A stretch of DNA of 64,000 nt. It comes from Marvania coccoides (Eukaryota; Chlorophyta; Trebouxiophyceae; Chlorellales; Chlorellaceae). The DNA lies in contig OY978099.1 of assembly GCA_963854735.1 (NCBI GenBank), forward strand, positions 682,001 to 746,000, given 5' to 3'. Below the pieces are notes generated by a model, which saw only the letters and a list, made by a program, of their open reading frames with translations, was not told where the DNA came from and did no database searches. Numbering within the stretch: position 1 is the stretch's first letter; every line of letters begins with the position of its first letter. This document shows positions 22,669-34,400 of this stretch, piece after piece. The translations under genes were made by a program, and so were the position numbers.

Positions 22669-23310
22669 TAGGAATAAACATGCAATGCAGTTCAATACTA
22701 AGTTCGCCACCAATATTAATGAATTATGTCGCCTTCTCCATGCTGTTTTTGTTTGTTTGTCTTAGTAGTACAAATTGTAGAATAGAAGAGGCTGTACGAA
22801 GAGTCATCTGGTCTGTGTGGCTTCGCTCTGGAATTTTCAGAGAATGAAAACCTATGAGTGGCCTGGTTAAATTGAAGGGGGAAGCCCTGAGCATATAGGC
22901 TAAGAAAACGACACTACAGCAAAGAAACAAACAAATATAGGTGTATTTGCAAAATATAAAATGGAAGAAAGAAGGGGACAGCGCTGCTGCTGCGAGAGTG
23001 AGCGGGTGGGAAAAGGAGCTAGCAACCACGCAAGCTAAACAAGGGCTCAAAGCGGGACAAAGGGGTGAGAGGCGTCATTGAACAAGGGGAAAGCTCAGTT
23101 ATCAGAAATGTGAAGCCCCCCATTCATAATAAAACATAAATGAACTAAGCCAGCAACTCCAGACGCCATCATCCCACCACCAACGCTGCCAAACACACTT
23201 ATTTAAGGGAAATTATATTCCGCCACTCGCAGCAATATTTCAACCCCCTTACATCTCTCCTCTCCCCCCCCCCCCCCCACCACCACACCATTCTCTCACG
23301 TGTCCCGCTG
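22669..23310. other. Convergent intergenic region
   Basis: This 642-base gap lies between the stop codons of CSN5 and the WNK gene. It holds an AATAAA just after CSN5, AT-rich sequence, and a run of about 18 cytosines near 23261-23279. I see no gene in it. Confidence 0.5.
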
Positions 23311-24791
23311 CTACCGTTGCGGGTCGGGCCCCTGGTCCGCCAGCCACTCTTTCAGCGCCGCTGCGCAGATGTCCCGGTCGGTGGGCGACAGATTGAACTC
23401 CGACGAAATTTCTGCTGCAATCTCATCGGGCGTGTCCACCTCTGGGTCGTACACAAAGTCGATGGTCTTGCTGGTGCCTGCAGCCACCTCCTCGTCCTCG
23501 TCCCCGTCCCCCTCATACAGCATGTTCAGCCGGAAGTGCAGCTTGCCTTCTCGAATTTTCCCGGTGAACTGAAACAGATAGTCTTCCCCTCGCACGCTGC
23601 CCGCTTCGCACTCCGCGCGCTGCTGGTCCTCCGTGGACCGCCGTGACACGGCTGCAGCCGCCGACGCCCCTTCCTGCAGCACCCCGGATTCGGTTCTATT
23701 CAACGCATCGCTGTCGCCGCCCACTGAGCCCCCCACCCCGCTTCCGCTGAGCCCGCCGTTGGCTGCTGCTTGCCCCCCGCCACCTCCCCCCGCTTTCGGC
23801 ACCTGCAGAAATGGGTCTTTCAGCAGGGTGGAGGCTGACGGCCGCTCGTCGGCGGGGGATAAACACCGGGCGATGAACGCGCGCGCCGCGTCGTCCTTCA
23901 CCGCCGGCAACGCATCCTGCCACGACGACGCGCTGCGGTCCATTCGTCGCAGCGTGTACAACTCCAGCATGACCAACCCAAAGGCAAAAATGTCCACAGA
24001 CGTTGTGTACTGGTTGCTGGGGTCTCCCTCGGGCATCACCCCGGGGGCAAACCGCTTCGGCACCAGCACCGCCAGCCCCAGGTCCCCGATCTTGATCTCC
24101 CCCGAGTGGCCGTTGATATAGATCTTGTCCGGCCGCAAGTCTCCGTGCACCACAGGGGGCTCCCTCTGGTGGAGGTACGCCAGCCCCTGCAGGATCTGCC
24201 GCCCCCACTTCTTCACCGCCTTGTAGTCCAGCGACTTGTGCCGGTGGCGGTACTCCCGCAGGTTGCCAGAGGTCAGAAATTCGGTCACCATGTCGATGCA
24301 CTCGGCGTTTCGATCCTCCCAGCACTGGTAGGTCTTGATGATGTGCGGGTGGTCCAGCGCCAGCCCCGTGGACATCTCCTCCACTACGCGGTGCACCTGC
24401 TCGCGGGAGAGGTGGTTGGCGTCCGCCTGGATCTTGCTCCACGCGATGTCAACGCCGCGCCGCTCGTCAAAGCCTCGGTACACCGTCTTGAAGCGCCCCG
24501 AGCCAACCACCGTGTTGTACCTCGAGAAACGGCCTGAAATGGCGCGGAGGGTGAGGTGAATTGGAGGGGAAACGGTTTAAAGAAGGGGGGGCGGCAAAGC
24601 GGCGGCAAAAAAGTGCAAGTGCGAGTGGCAAGAGGGGTGGGCAGCGTACCTGAAGGGTCCTGCTCAGCGATCTCGTCTTCGTCGTCGTCGGGTTCCTCTG
24701 GTGTGGAGACGTGCGTGGAGGCTAGCCTGTCAAAGGCATGAGAAATGTTTGAGCTCACGGAGGGTTGTCCATCCCCGCCGCCGCGCTGCAT
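23311..24791 (-). CDS. WNK-family protein kinase with an altered catalytic loop
   Basis: Two exons, 24650-24791 and 23311-24533, giving 454 residues. The glycine loop GSGRFKTVYRGFDE carries the lysine (Lys63) that defines WNK kinases, and strand 3 lacks it (GVDIAWSKIQ). TEFLTSGNLREY, KIGDLGLAV (DLG instead of DFG) and ELYTLRRMDRS are also WNK-like. The catalytic loop reads HGDLRPDKIYI, where WNKs normally have HRDLKCDNIFI: the base Asp remains, but the metal-binding Asn is Lys and the phosphate-contacting Lys is Arg. Residues 350-450 form an OSR1_C/PF2-like domain (YLFQFTGKIREGKLHFRLNM, then EIAAEISSEFNLS). The family senses chloride and osmotic state. Whether this one is active is uncertain. 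NRBP-type pseudokinases, which also have an HGxL loop, are the alternative label. Confidence 0.85.
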
Positions 24792-26287
24792 CCTGGCCGC
24801 AAACACACGCTAAGAGCGTGTTCCTTTTTCGGCGGCCTGCGTTCCCTTAATCTCTTCTACCCGAGCGAAAATATTGTTAATCCGAAATAAAGCCCTTTTG
24901 TAATTATAAACGGGAACCGCTTGTATAGAATGTATCCATTCGGTTAATTGTTGCTGTTTTGCGCTTGGCGAAGGCAATGTGCGACGCTGGGGTTTAAATT
25001 TCCGTCGGACCCAAAAAAAAATGACGAGCACTGGTAAAATCGAAGGGAATGCTCACAGAGCTACTTGTTTTCTTTTAAGTCATTTTCTTAGGTGGCTGGT
25101 AGACGAAAAGGGGGGGAGGGGACACACATTTCGGATATTTTTTTGGCGTGCTGTGCTGTGCTCCTCCTCCCCCCTTTTATTTTAAAAAAGCTGGGCTGCA
25201 TGCAAACAAGTTAGAGCTTCTAGATCCACCCAGTGGGCGCCGAGGTGTGCAATGAACAGCTCTGGCAGAGCCTGCCTGCCTGTTGCTTTCAGCCCCCTCT
25301 GCTGGTTCTGCCGTCAGTCGGGAGGTGACCGCTAAGCTGCGCTGTTTTATAGTCACTTTTGAACCGATTTTACATGCAAACGTTTCTAGACTGTGCCTCC
25401 TTCATACGCGTGTAGACATCAGCTCTCTGCATGTTCTGCGAGCAGCCTGCACGCGGGCTTGTGCACCTTTCCAGTCCTTCTTCTGGCACTCCTGCTCAAA
25501 TTAAACGAGCAAACGCGTAAGAAAACGAGGTGGCTAATTACAAAGTAAAGGAGGCAAAGATTCTAGGAGGCTGGCCGAGCCAATGGCTGCCCGAAGACTC
25601 GAGTCTGCTCGGAAGAGTTTGGAAGGAGCACATGCCATCGCGCAAGCTCGCTTGCAGGACCTGAATCACAGAAATATCCTAAAAATGAACGTTTTCCTGA
25701 TCAGCATCTATGCATTTTACATGCATTCATTGTTATCCTCGGTGCTTATTGGGCATATGAATTCATTGTAAAGCAGCGAGTGGCGACTGGCGCCTACTGC
25801 TGGGGTCCCCCCCCCCGAGGACTATCTTCATCGAGCTTAATAATCCTCTGGGTAAACAGCAGATATATCAATTGTTGGTCGAAAAAAGTGTCGTAATGAA
25901 CACAAAAACGAGACCGGGAATCTGCACGAGGCATACAATTTATTCAGGAATAAAATCTAATAAAAAACATAATGAAATATAACGCAGGTATAAACTAAAA
26001 CTACATTCATTACGAAATGAAAGGGGTAAAAAAGGCGTACGAATATATGAAATGAGGCACCCGTCACTGCATATATGTCTACGTCATTAGAAAAAGCCTG
26101 CAACATGCCAAGCTAAACAATCACAAGCGCATGCGCGATGTTTCATCAAAACAAATGGACATTCGACGGCCCTATCAAAATTAGCGTAGTATTAATTTTA
26201 TCATACAAAATTCGGTTCATTTGCTGGTGATTTCGTTTTTTATATATCCCGCGAAAACTTGTTTCACTTTAATATATAATATTTTAT
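24792..26287. other. Long gap upstream of WNK, with a short insertion element
   Basis: About 1.5 kb with no supported gene. It should hold the WNK promoter at its left end and the 3' flank of the Raf-like kinase gene at its right end. Between 25220 and 25680 the sequence is more balanced in GC and has short open frames (25283-25504 and 25583-25771, plus strand), but neither has a domain or exon partner. Copy B of the short insertion is at 25734-25760. A run of nine cytosines is near 25808. Confidence 0.5.
25725..25769 (+). repeat. Short insertion unit, copy B, with 9-base direct repeats
   Basis: A 27-base unit (25734-25760) ending in GGGCATATGA is bounded by identical ATTCATTGT at 25725-25733 and 25761-25769. 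It is identical over 32 bases to copy A on the other strand. It interrupts a sequence that reads continuously once the unit and one repeat are removed, as expected for an insertion. Confidence 0.65.
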
Positions 26288-29200
26288 TTAATTCCGCGTT
26301 TCTCGCTCCTTTCTCTGCCCGCCGCCGCCGCCTCGGGCGGCCTTCGCTGCCGCAATCATGCCGCGCAGCTCCTTCACGATCTCGGAAAACGGCGGCCGCG
26401 CCGCGGGGCTGTCGTCCCAGCACCGCTGCATCAGCGCAATCCACCCCGGCGCCAGCTCAGGAGGGGCAGCGGCGCTAGAGCCGTCCCATTCGGGGGTCCC
26501 TGGGATGGGGGGCCGCAGCTGCGCCTCTGGGTTGGCCAGCTGAATCATCAGCGCGTGGTAGTTGAGCCCCTCGAACGGCTCGCGCCCCGTGAGCAGCTCC
26601 CACCTGCAATGCGCAGAATTTATACGGTTTACAAAATTGTGGGGCGGTGAGTAAGCAAGACAGCTCAAAAGTGCTCGATTTTAGCAGCGAGTGGCAAAGA
26701 GCCTACATGACGATGCCGAAGCTGAACACGTCGACCTGGAGACACAAAAAGTAAGAAGAGAAGAAGCATTAGTATATGCCAGAAATAAAACCTTGCCTCA
26801 GTCGCCAATAAATAAAGTTCATTTTTACCTTCTCTGTCACGGCTTCAGGGGTGCGCAGGATCTCCGGTGCCGTCCACGGTAGAGTTCCCCGCTGGGAGGT
26901 GACCCCAGACACAAACGTCTGCGCTTTCTCACGAGCCAGCCCGAAGTCAACGACCTTGCAGACAGGGCGCCGGTCACGGTAGCCCAGGAGTAAATTTCCG
27001 CTCTTCAAGTCGAAGTGCACGATTTTTTTCGAGTGCAGGTACTCCATGCCCTGCAAATGCACAATTAAAAAGTTAAAAGACGCAAACTATCAGTTTTAGC
27101 CCTCCCCATGAAGCAGAAAAAAATATAGAAATAAATTGCGTGTGCGCGCTTCAACCCCGTAGTTTAAATAATGCCGCACCTTGGCAGCGTCCAGGGCCAG
27201 CACCACGCGGGTGAGTGACCCGGCCACGATATCCGCCCGCCTGGCAAGCGCTGCCTTCAGCGACCCGCCTGCCATAAATTCCATAACCAGCGCTGGAGGC
27301 CGCAGCATCCCCGGCATCATGCTCTTCGCCCCCGCCTCGCGCTGAATGGCGTCCACCAGGTCGTCGCCCTCGCTGCCTTCTTCCGACAACACTACACCTG
27401 CAGTTGAAAACACGAAAGAAATATTTATAAAAATGTTTGAGAGGACAGACGTCGTCATTGCCTCTTGTTTGGACATGTGAGATGGCGTACCGTACACCCA
27501 CACCACGCAGGGGTGCCGCAGCGACCCCAGGAGGTCAGCTTCGCGTATCAGGTCCACGATAGCAGTTCGGTTGATGGTGCCGCTGGCGCCCTGGAAGAAC
27601 AGCGAAGGACTGAGGCACTTGACTGCCACCTCGCATCCGTGCCAGCGCCCTGCAAGAAGGACGTGTAAAAACATGGGAAATTATTAGTCGCCAGCGCAAT
27701 AATTTTTTTCCCTTCAAAATACTGTTAAACCGGGGGGGGGTATATGCTCATTAATTTCAAATCAAAATAACATGCCTAGATAGACGTCTCCATACGCCCC
27801 AGAGCCCAGGAACTTAGAGAGGGAGACATCGGATGGAGCGATGACCTCCATGCGTTCCACCAAGTCCGACAGCTCCACTGATTCACTGGGGGCGCTGCCC
27901 AGGCTGGCAGCGCCGCGGCCCAATCCCCTGCGACGGCGGGGGCGCCGGCTGGGGGGCTTAGGGCTCGAGGTGGCGGAGCGCAGAGACCCCTGCGGCAGCT
28001 GCCGATCTTCGTCAGTGGCGGTAGCGGCGGCAGGCAGAGCAGCGGGAGGACGCTGCTGCTGCTGCTCGCGGGGGGCGCTCTCGTTGTCGTTGTTTGAAAA
28101 AGGGGTGAGAAATCCAGAAGCAGGTGGGATTTCGACGATGATTTCGGGCGTGGCAGCGCTCTGCTCCCGAGGGGGCGGTGCTGCCACCGCCTCAGACGAG
28201 CCCGGGCGAGAGAAGGGTGTGGAACCCACCTCAGCACTGCAGTACTCGCTGTTATTTGACTGCTGCGGGGTAGGCGTCCACTGCACGAAAATGTGCAGCC
28301 TGGGTTGCCCTGAAGAGGTGCTGGAGCCACCGCCTTGGTGGTCGATTGAGCTGCGGGGGCTGTGCACTGCGGAAGAGGCGCAGGCGTCCTGCCACTCCTC
28401 GAACATCATGCCGACATCTTCGTCGTCCACCAGGTCCACCCAGACGGTGGGGTCAGAGGGGAGGCGGTAGCGCAGAATGGGCGTCTGAAAGAGGGGAGGG
28501 GTGGGGTGGGAAGGTAGCGAAATATATATAGTATTAACAGCAATATAAACGAAATCAGACGCACATATTTTAGGTTCTTGAAAAAAATAAATTAATTAAA
28601 TGAAATTATATGAGGAAATAGAAAGCATGCAAAAAAGACGAGCGTGATTATCCTCGGAGTATACTGGGCATATGAGAAAATGGATTAATCCGGCCGCTGC
28701 TTCCAAGCGCAACTCACAAAGTCTGAGGGTGTGTCGACGCTGTCGCTGGAGTGGGAGGCCGTGACGCGCTCCAGGGTAGAAAAGAGCGCTTCAGCACAGC
28801 AGCCAAAGCTCAGGCTCACGAGCCGATTCTCTCCGCCTACGAAGATAATATATGAAAGAAAAAATGAATGAACGCCAATAAAAATGAACCAAAAAACTTA
28901 GCAGAAATAAAACATTCCGCACCTTCGTAGTCCCAAGAGCCGCCCAACCTGCGCATAAATGCGCCGCCGCTGGTGCACACCGCCTTGATGACTGAAGGCG
29001 CCCGGCTGAACGATGAGGGGCTGCCGGGAGCTGATGCAGGATTCGCCAGCGCAGACAGTGTCGCCATCATTTCAGGCATGAATCCAGGGACCTGCTGGTG
29101 GTGCTGCTGCTGCTGCAAATGAGCCGCGGTAGATGCAGGAGGCGTGAGGGACGCTGGAGCTTCGGCGGTGTCAATAGGAGAATTCCAGCGCGGCCGACGA

Positions 29201-30915
29201 ACCTGCGGTGGCGACGATACCGGCAGCGGGTGTCCACCGCCCAGGGATGGAGCGGAAAGGGGCAGGGAGACGCCCCGCCCCGCCAAATTTGCCGCTGCGG
29301 TGGGATGCGGTGGCGGTGGCGGTGCGCCGTACAGAATGGAGGGCGCTGGGGGCATAGCGTGGCCAGGTCCTAAGGGGGACAAAGCGGCAGCGGAAGCTGC
29401 GGCCGCGGCTTGGTCGAAGTGTGCCGCTGTGGCAGAGGCGGCAGCGGACCCCCGTGCTGCAGTTTGGTACAGCAGCGCTGCGTGCTGCGCGATGGCGGAC
29501 GCGGCAGCGTGGTGCGAGGGATCCACCGCCGCGGCGACCTGGGCGGCGGCGTTCTGCCAGGCGGCGGCAGCGGCCTGCGTCTCCATGCGCTTCTGCACTG
29601 CGGTTTGCTTGGCGTCCGCAGCTGCGTGCGCCAGCAGCGAGGTCGCGCTGCCAGGAGGGGACCCCACGTCCACGCCGTGCGGATGAGCGGTCCCAGGCAC
29701 AAACGAAATGGCCGCTGCGGCGGCTGCCACAGCCGCCTGCTGCTGTTGCACGGCCAACGTGGCCGCCGCTTGGCGGCAGTGGTCAGCGACGGACTGCGCA
29801 GCTGCGGCATCGCTGCTGGCTGCCTCGTACCGCGCCTGAGCGTGCATAGCTTGCGCTGTCACCCCAGCTTTCACTTCTGGGTCTGCAGAGGCCTCGGCGG
29901 CAGTGTGGGCGGCCTGGCACTGCGCCGCCGCCACATGCTGCTCCAGCGTCTTCTGGGCCACCACCAGGTCGGCGTTGGCGGCGGTGTTGATGAGGTGCTC
30001 CGTTGGATTGGCGACGATGGGGGGGGGAGCAGGCGGCGGTGGCACTGTGGCTGCGGAAAAAGTAAAAATAAAAAAATAAAAAGGGGGTAAAAGACTATTT
30101 TTAAAGAGGGAATTGATGGGAATAGATATGTGCTGCGAGGAAAAGTCTGTCCATTAAACTCGCCTGCTGGCCATGGAGAGCTGCCGAGGGGAAACGCATG
30201 CTGCGCCGCCTGCTGAGCGCCCGAATTCCCCACTGTCGTCTGCGGGAAGCCACCAGGGTCAATGGACTGCTGCGGAGGGGAGTCCATGCGGCCTGCAGAC
30301 GCTCTGGAGGCGCCGGAAGAGTCCAGCGACTGGGGCATTGTCCGAATTGAAGAAGGCGTGGAAAAGAAAAAATGAGAGGAAGGGGGGAAAACGCCGCTGG
30401 GGGCGCTGGAGGGCGCGGAAGCTGTCCCGTCACCGCCACTGATCACGGGATTAGGGTTTCCGATGGGTGGAAACGAAGGCACGAGCGTAGGAATTGCGCT
30501 GGGCAGAGGCGGGTGACCGCCAAGAAGGCTTTGAGAGGCGGACAGGGGGAGGAAGGCAGTTGGGGCGACGGAGGATCCACCCACTGGCATGGCCAGGAAC
30601 TGCTCTGGCGAAAGGAGTCCGAAATTATGCGCTGAGGGGCCTGCAGCGGCGGTTGTCAGTTGGTGTGCCGGAGGAAGGAGTTGGTGCAGCTGGGGGTCCT
30701 GCTGGGGGGCACTGCTCAGCGGCACGCCGTGGTCGAGTGAAATGGGTGTCATGGGGGCGGGAAAGGCCTGCAAAAGAAGAAAATTGGTCGAGGTTTTACG
30801 AAAACGCCGAGAGATTTTGCTGACAGACAAGGAAAAAACTAAGAAGCGCGTGGCTCACTTGAAGTGTAGGGATGCTTGTGCTGTCGTCTTTGATGTATTC
30901 CGTATGTGGCTGCAT
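26288..30915 (-). CDS. PB1-containing Raf-like protein kinase (MAPKKK type)
   Basis: Ten exons on the minus strand: 30859-30915, 30164-30767, 28923-30050, 28718-28836, 27776-28484, 27491-27649, 27180-27397, 26829-27050, 26707-26735 and 26288-26603, together 1186 residues with every phase matching. Residues 20-575 are low complexity, rich in Pro, Ser, Gln and above all Ala. A PB1 domain spans about 575-665 (CTSGGAFMRRLGGSWDYEG, GENRLVSLSFGC, RYRLPSDPTVWVDLVDDEDV). The kinase domain runs from about 860: LGSGAYGDVYLG, VAVKCL, HFDLKSGNLLLG, DFGLARE and GTLPWTAPE, ending ALMQRCWDDSPAARPPF. PB1 plus an HFDLK loop is the plant B-group Raf pattern, a group linked to osmotic and ABA signalling. Introns 2 and 5 start with GC. 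The tail ends KERETRN. Confidence 0.9.
28651..28675 (+). repeat. Short insertion unit, copy C, inside intron 4 of the Raf-like gene
   Basis: A 25-base match to the dispersed unit, with CCTCGG near its 5' end and ending GGGCATATGA, lies within the 28485-28717 intron. Flanking repeats are weak: GATTA occurs at 28646-28650 and 28683-28687, which would leave a 7-base A-rich tail after the unit. It may be an older copy. Confidence 0.5.
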
Positions 30916-31455
30916 GTGCACAGCTGAATACGGCTCTCCAAGGTGTCGCAATCTTTTTTGATCGCAAAGTTTGGGCCTAAGCCGGCACTGCCGAGGCGGC
31001 TGCCCGCTTGCTATGCGTGATTTAAGTGCGTGGTTTATTTCAATTTATTGCTGGGTCCAAAGTTGCAAGGGATTTTATATTTCGCACGACATCATGGGAT
31101 TGATGGCACGTTGAATTGACTTTTTCTGTGATAGTCTTCGTCTTGTTTTCAATGAAATCAACAACGCATGAAAATAGTTTGTTTTCAGACAGCTCCAGCG
31201 CCATGGTCCTTAGCACTTTCACAATGACTCGGATGACCCTTTTCGTGTTTTGAAAAGATTGATATTCATTTACTTTCATACTAACTGCCGCCATATAATG
31301 AATCAGGTCCCAGTCCCTCCTACCAGGAAGAGGAGGTCAGGACAGACTGCATTTTTTCCTCAACCGCTTTTCAAAAATTAGTTCCTTACATAGTATATTC
31401 ATGCCACTACGGTATACAAAACATCGTGGCATAACTCATCTCCCTAGTGATATTT
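30916..31455. other. Gap upstream of the Raf-like kinase gene
   Basis: This 540-base stretch separates the Raf-like start codon from the stop of the GON4L-like gene on the same strand. It probably holds the Raf-like promoter near 30920-31030. It also holds the 84-codon open frame listed separately. Confidence 0.4.
31040..31294 (-). CDS. Possible small protein, 84 residues
   Basis: An ATG-started frame of 84 codons begins MAAVSMKVNEYQSFQN and ends SLATLDPAIN. An AATAAA motif overlaps the sequence a few bases after the stop, as with several confirmed genes here. The predicted product is helical with mixed charge and no membrane segment or known motif. Its base use is more AT-rich than the neighbours. 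With one frame in a 540-base gap, chance is a real possibility; I list it because of the ATG, the length and the AATAAA placement. Confidence 0.3.
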   Translation of the reverse strand: MAAVSMKVNEYQSFQNTKRVIRVIVKVLRTMALELSENKLFSCVVDFIENKTKTITEKVNSTCHQSHDVVRNIKSLATLDPAIN

Positions 31456-34400
31456 CTACCCCTGCTGCCGCCGCTGCCTCGCCTTCTCTTTGAACCTCTC
31501 TAGCAGCATCGCGCTGCGCGCCGCCACCGCCTCCTTGCTGCGCCCGGTGCTAGCCGCCAGCTCCGCCAGCTTCGCCTCGGACAGCGCGCCGCCGCTGCCC
31601 AGCGCCGCCCTCAGCAGCATTTTATCCTCGTCCGAGCCCCACGCCTTACCGCCGTCACTACCCTCGCCGCCATTGACGTCAGAAAGAAGAGGAGAAGGGG
31701 GCGGAGCTGAAGGTGCAGCTTGCGTATCTGAGGCTATCGCCACCGCCACCGCCACCGCAGCGGGGTTGCCCAGCGGCGGCTGCTGCCTGCCGCTCTCGAT
31801 GCGCAGCCGCTTGGCGGGCGGAGCGGCTTCTGCCGCAGCGTCTGAAGGCAGCTGATGTTGGTGTTGCTGCTGCTGCCCTGGCTCAGGCAAGGAAGAGCCT
31901 CGAAAGAGCAGAGCGGAGGTCACGCCACCGCCGCTGCCAGGTCGCTCTGCTGCTGCCGCCGCCGCCCCAGCAGCCGCTGCCGCAGCCGGGTCCCCTGAAG
32001 AACCGAACAGCTGCCACTCGTCGGCGCCGGGAGGAGGCCGGAAGGGAGGGAAGAACTGCAGCGGGGCTGGGGGAGGGAGCAGCCCCAGCGAAGAGGGTCC
32101 TGCGTCTCCTGCCGCGCCAGGCGCTGCTTGGAACAGGGGAGGTACTTGCATGGGGGGCAGGGGCGGCGGCAGCAGCCCTCCTCCGAGCGTTCCCATCCCC
32201 ATTCCTGCTGCAGCGCCCATCCCCGGTAGCGACAGCGCCCTCAACGCCGCGATAGACATCCCTGCAGGCAACACCGGCCACGCCATCGTAGCTTCAGCCG
32301 CCTGCTGCTCATCTATGTTGTTCTGCCCCGCCGCCGCCCCGGCCGCAGCGGCCGCCGCCGCCGCAGCTTCAGCAGCAGCAGCGTCCTCCCCTCGCAGCAG
32401 CACCCCTGGCCCCCGCACGTTCGCCCGCGCCTCTCTCAGGTCCTCCGCCGCCGCTGCCTGCAGCTCTGCCGCCTCTGGCGCCATTTCCGTCTCTGTCGCC
32501 ACCGGCGGCTGCGCTGTCGAGTTTCGCAGGTGCTCGTACCACAGCATGGACAGCACGGTGGGATGGCGGTACTTCAGGTGCTCCTTCACGATGATCTCCC
32601 ACCTGAACGGCTGGCGGCCGTAGTACTGCGTGGCTTGCGTGAGCAGAATTATCTCAGCGGGGGTGAGCGGGGCGGTGATGAGGGAGGAAGCTTTCTTCAC
32701 CGAGTTTTCCGCGCCCGCGCGCTGCACCCGGTTCTTTTTGCGGTTGGCCATCATCTTGGCGGTCTTGTTGGGGAGGAACTCAGCGATGATTTTGGGCCAG
32801 TCGTAACCGTACCTAAAAAATACAAGGCAGCAGTGACACAACGCTAGTATCAGTATTAACGAGGTTGGAGAGAACGAAGGAACGCAAAACAGAAACAGAG
32901 ACGTAAAGAAATTAAAAGTAGTTATGCAATTTTAATTAAAAAACTGAGACTTTTGGGGTTCAGTTAAAAAATATACAACGAAAGATACACATCAAGCCGA
33001 AGACAAAAGAAAAAACTCACTTTCGGATGCCCCAGGCCAGGAGCTCGTCCTCCCCGGGGGTGAACAGCATCTGCGAGGTGGTGAGGTAGGTGGGGTGGGC
33101 GGGCTCCAGCTGCGGGTCAAAGAGGTGCCTAACAGGCACCAGCGCAGTGTTCACATACCCAGGCATCGTCTCCCAAGGGTGCTTCCCAGGCTTAGGCTTG
33201 TGACGCCGCTTCTTCTTCCCTTCCACCGCCGCCGCACGCGCGCCGGGTGGCGCTTCCGCCGCCGCCGCCGCCGCTTCCTCCTCACTTTCGTCCCCAGCGT
33301 CCACCACCTCGGCATCGGCCTCCAGCGTGGCTTCCGGCAGGCGGCCCAGGAACCGGGACGCGGCGCGCAGCACCGCGACGTCCCCTACGGTGTACACTAG
33401 GCCGGGGTTGGGCGGGAGCCATTTGGCGGTAGTAGGCCCCCTTGGCTCCCCGGTATCGACCCCCAGGCAGCTGGAGAGGTAGGGCGGCGCGCCGATGCTT
33501 CGCCGCGTGCCCCCCTGCTGCGTCACAAACGCCCCGAACTCGCGCAGCATTCCTGCCGCAGCCGCTGCACCCTCACGATCCCTGGCAGCCACAGCCAGGC
33601 ACACCGTCTGAATGAGCAGCTGACAGTGCTGGTGGATGACGAGGTACAGCTGCGAGTACTGCCCCGGCTGGAAATCCGCGCCAGAGATGTGCGCGTCGGC
33701 GTTGGGCGGCTGTTGCAGGATTCTGCGGATGGCCTTTGGCAGGGGGCGCACCCACGTGACGGTGTTGGCAACCAGCATGATGTTGGGGTTGAGGATGTCG
33801 GAGGGCAGCGGCACGGGCGCCGGCGGCGCCATGGCGATGTTTGTCGCCAGCGCTGCAAAATTTTCGATGCCTGGTTCGTCGCCCAGGCGAGCCCTGGCTC
33901 TGGCGAACCGTCGCTGCCGCGTGGGGGTGTCGACGGCCAGCCGCTCCGACCGCCGCGGGGGCTTTGGCTTTGCCCGGCTCTTCCTCTTTTTCTTATTCTG
34001 CACACCAAAAGAAAGAACAACAAAGCAAATACCAAATTGTATGCTAGCTCAATTTTGTTTATCAACCCCGAAAACCAAAAAAAAAAAATGGGAACAAAAC
34101 ATGCGGACTGACTGACCTTGACTACGCCTCCCTCTTTCGTGGTAGGCAGCTCCTTGCGCGCCTGCTTCCCGGCGCGTCTGCCCTCGCCCCTCAGTCTCCC
34201 GCCGCCCCACGCCTGCTCAAACCCTAGCTCCTGCTCCTCGAGCAGCCGCTCCAGCTCCACCACGAAGTCCTCATCATCCGAATCAAGCTCCGTGCCAGCC
34301 CCGTCCAGCGTCGCCGCAGGCCCCGCCCCATCGCCACCGCCGCCGCCGCCATCGCCCCAATCGTTGAATTCTGGGTCAGCCAGCCCCGCCAGGAAGCGGT

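Noticed and set aside
25818..25850. Sequence resembling the 5' part of short insertion copy A (GAGCTTAATAATCCTC)
   Set aside because: About 13 of 20 bases match and the diagnostic GGGCATATGA end is absent, so it may be chance.
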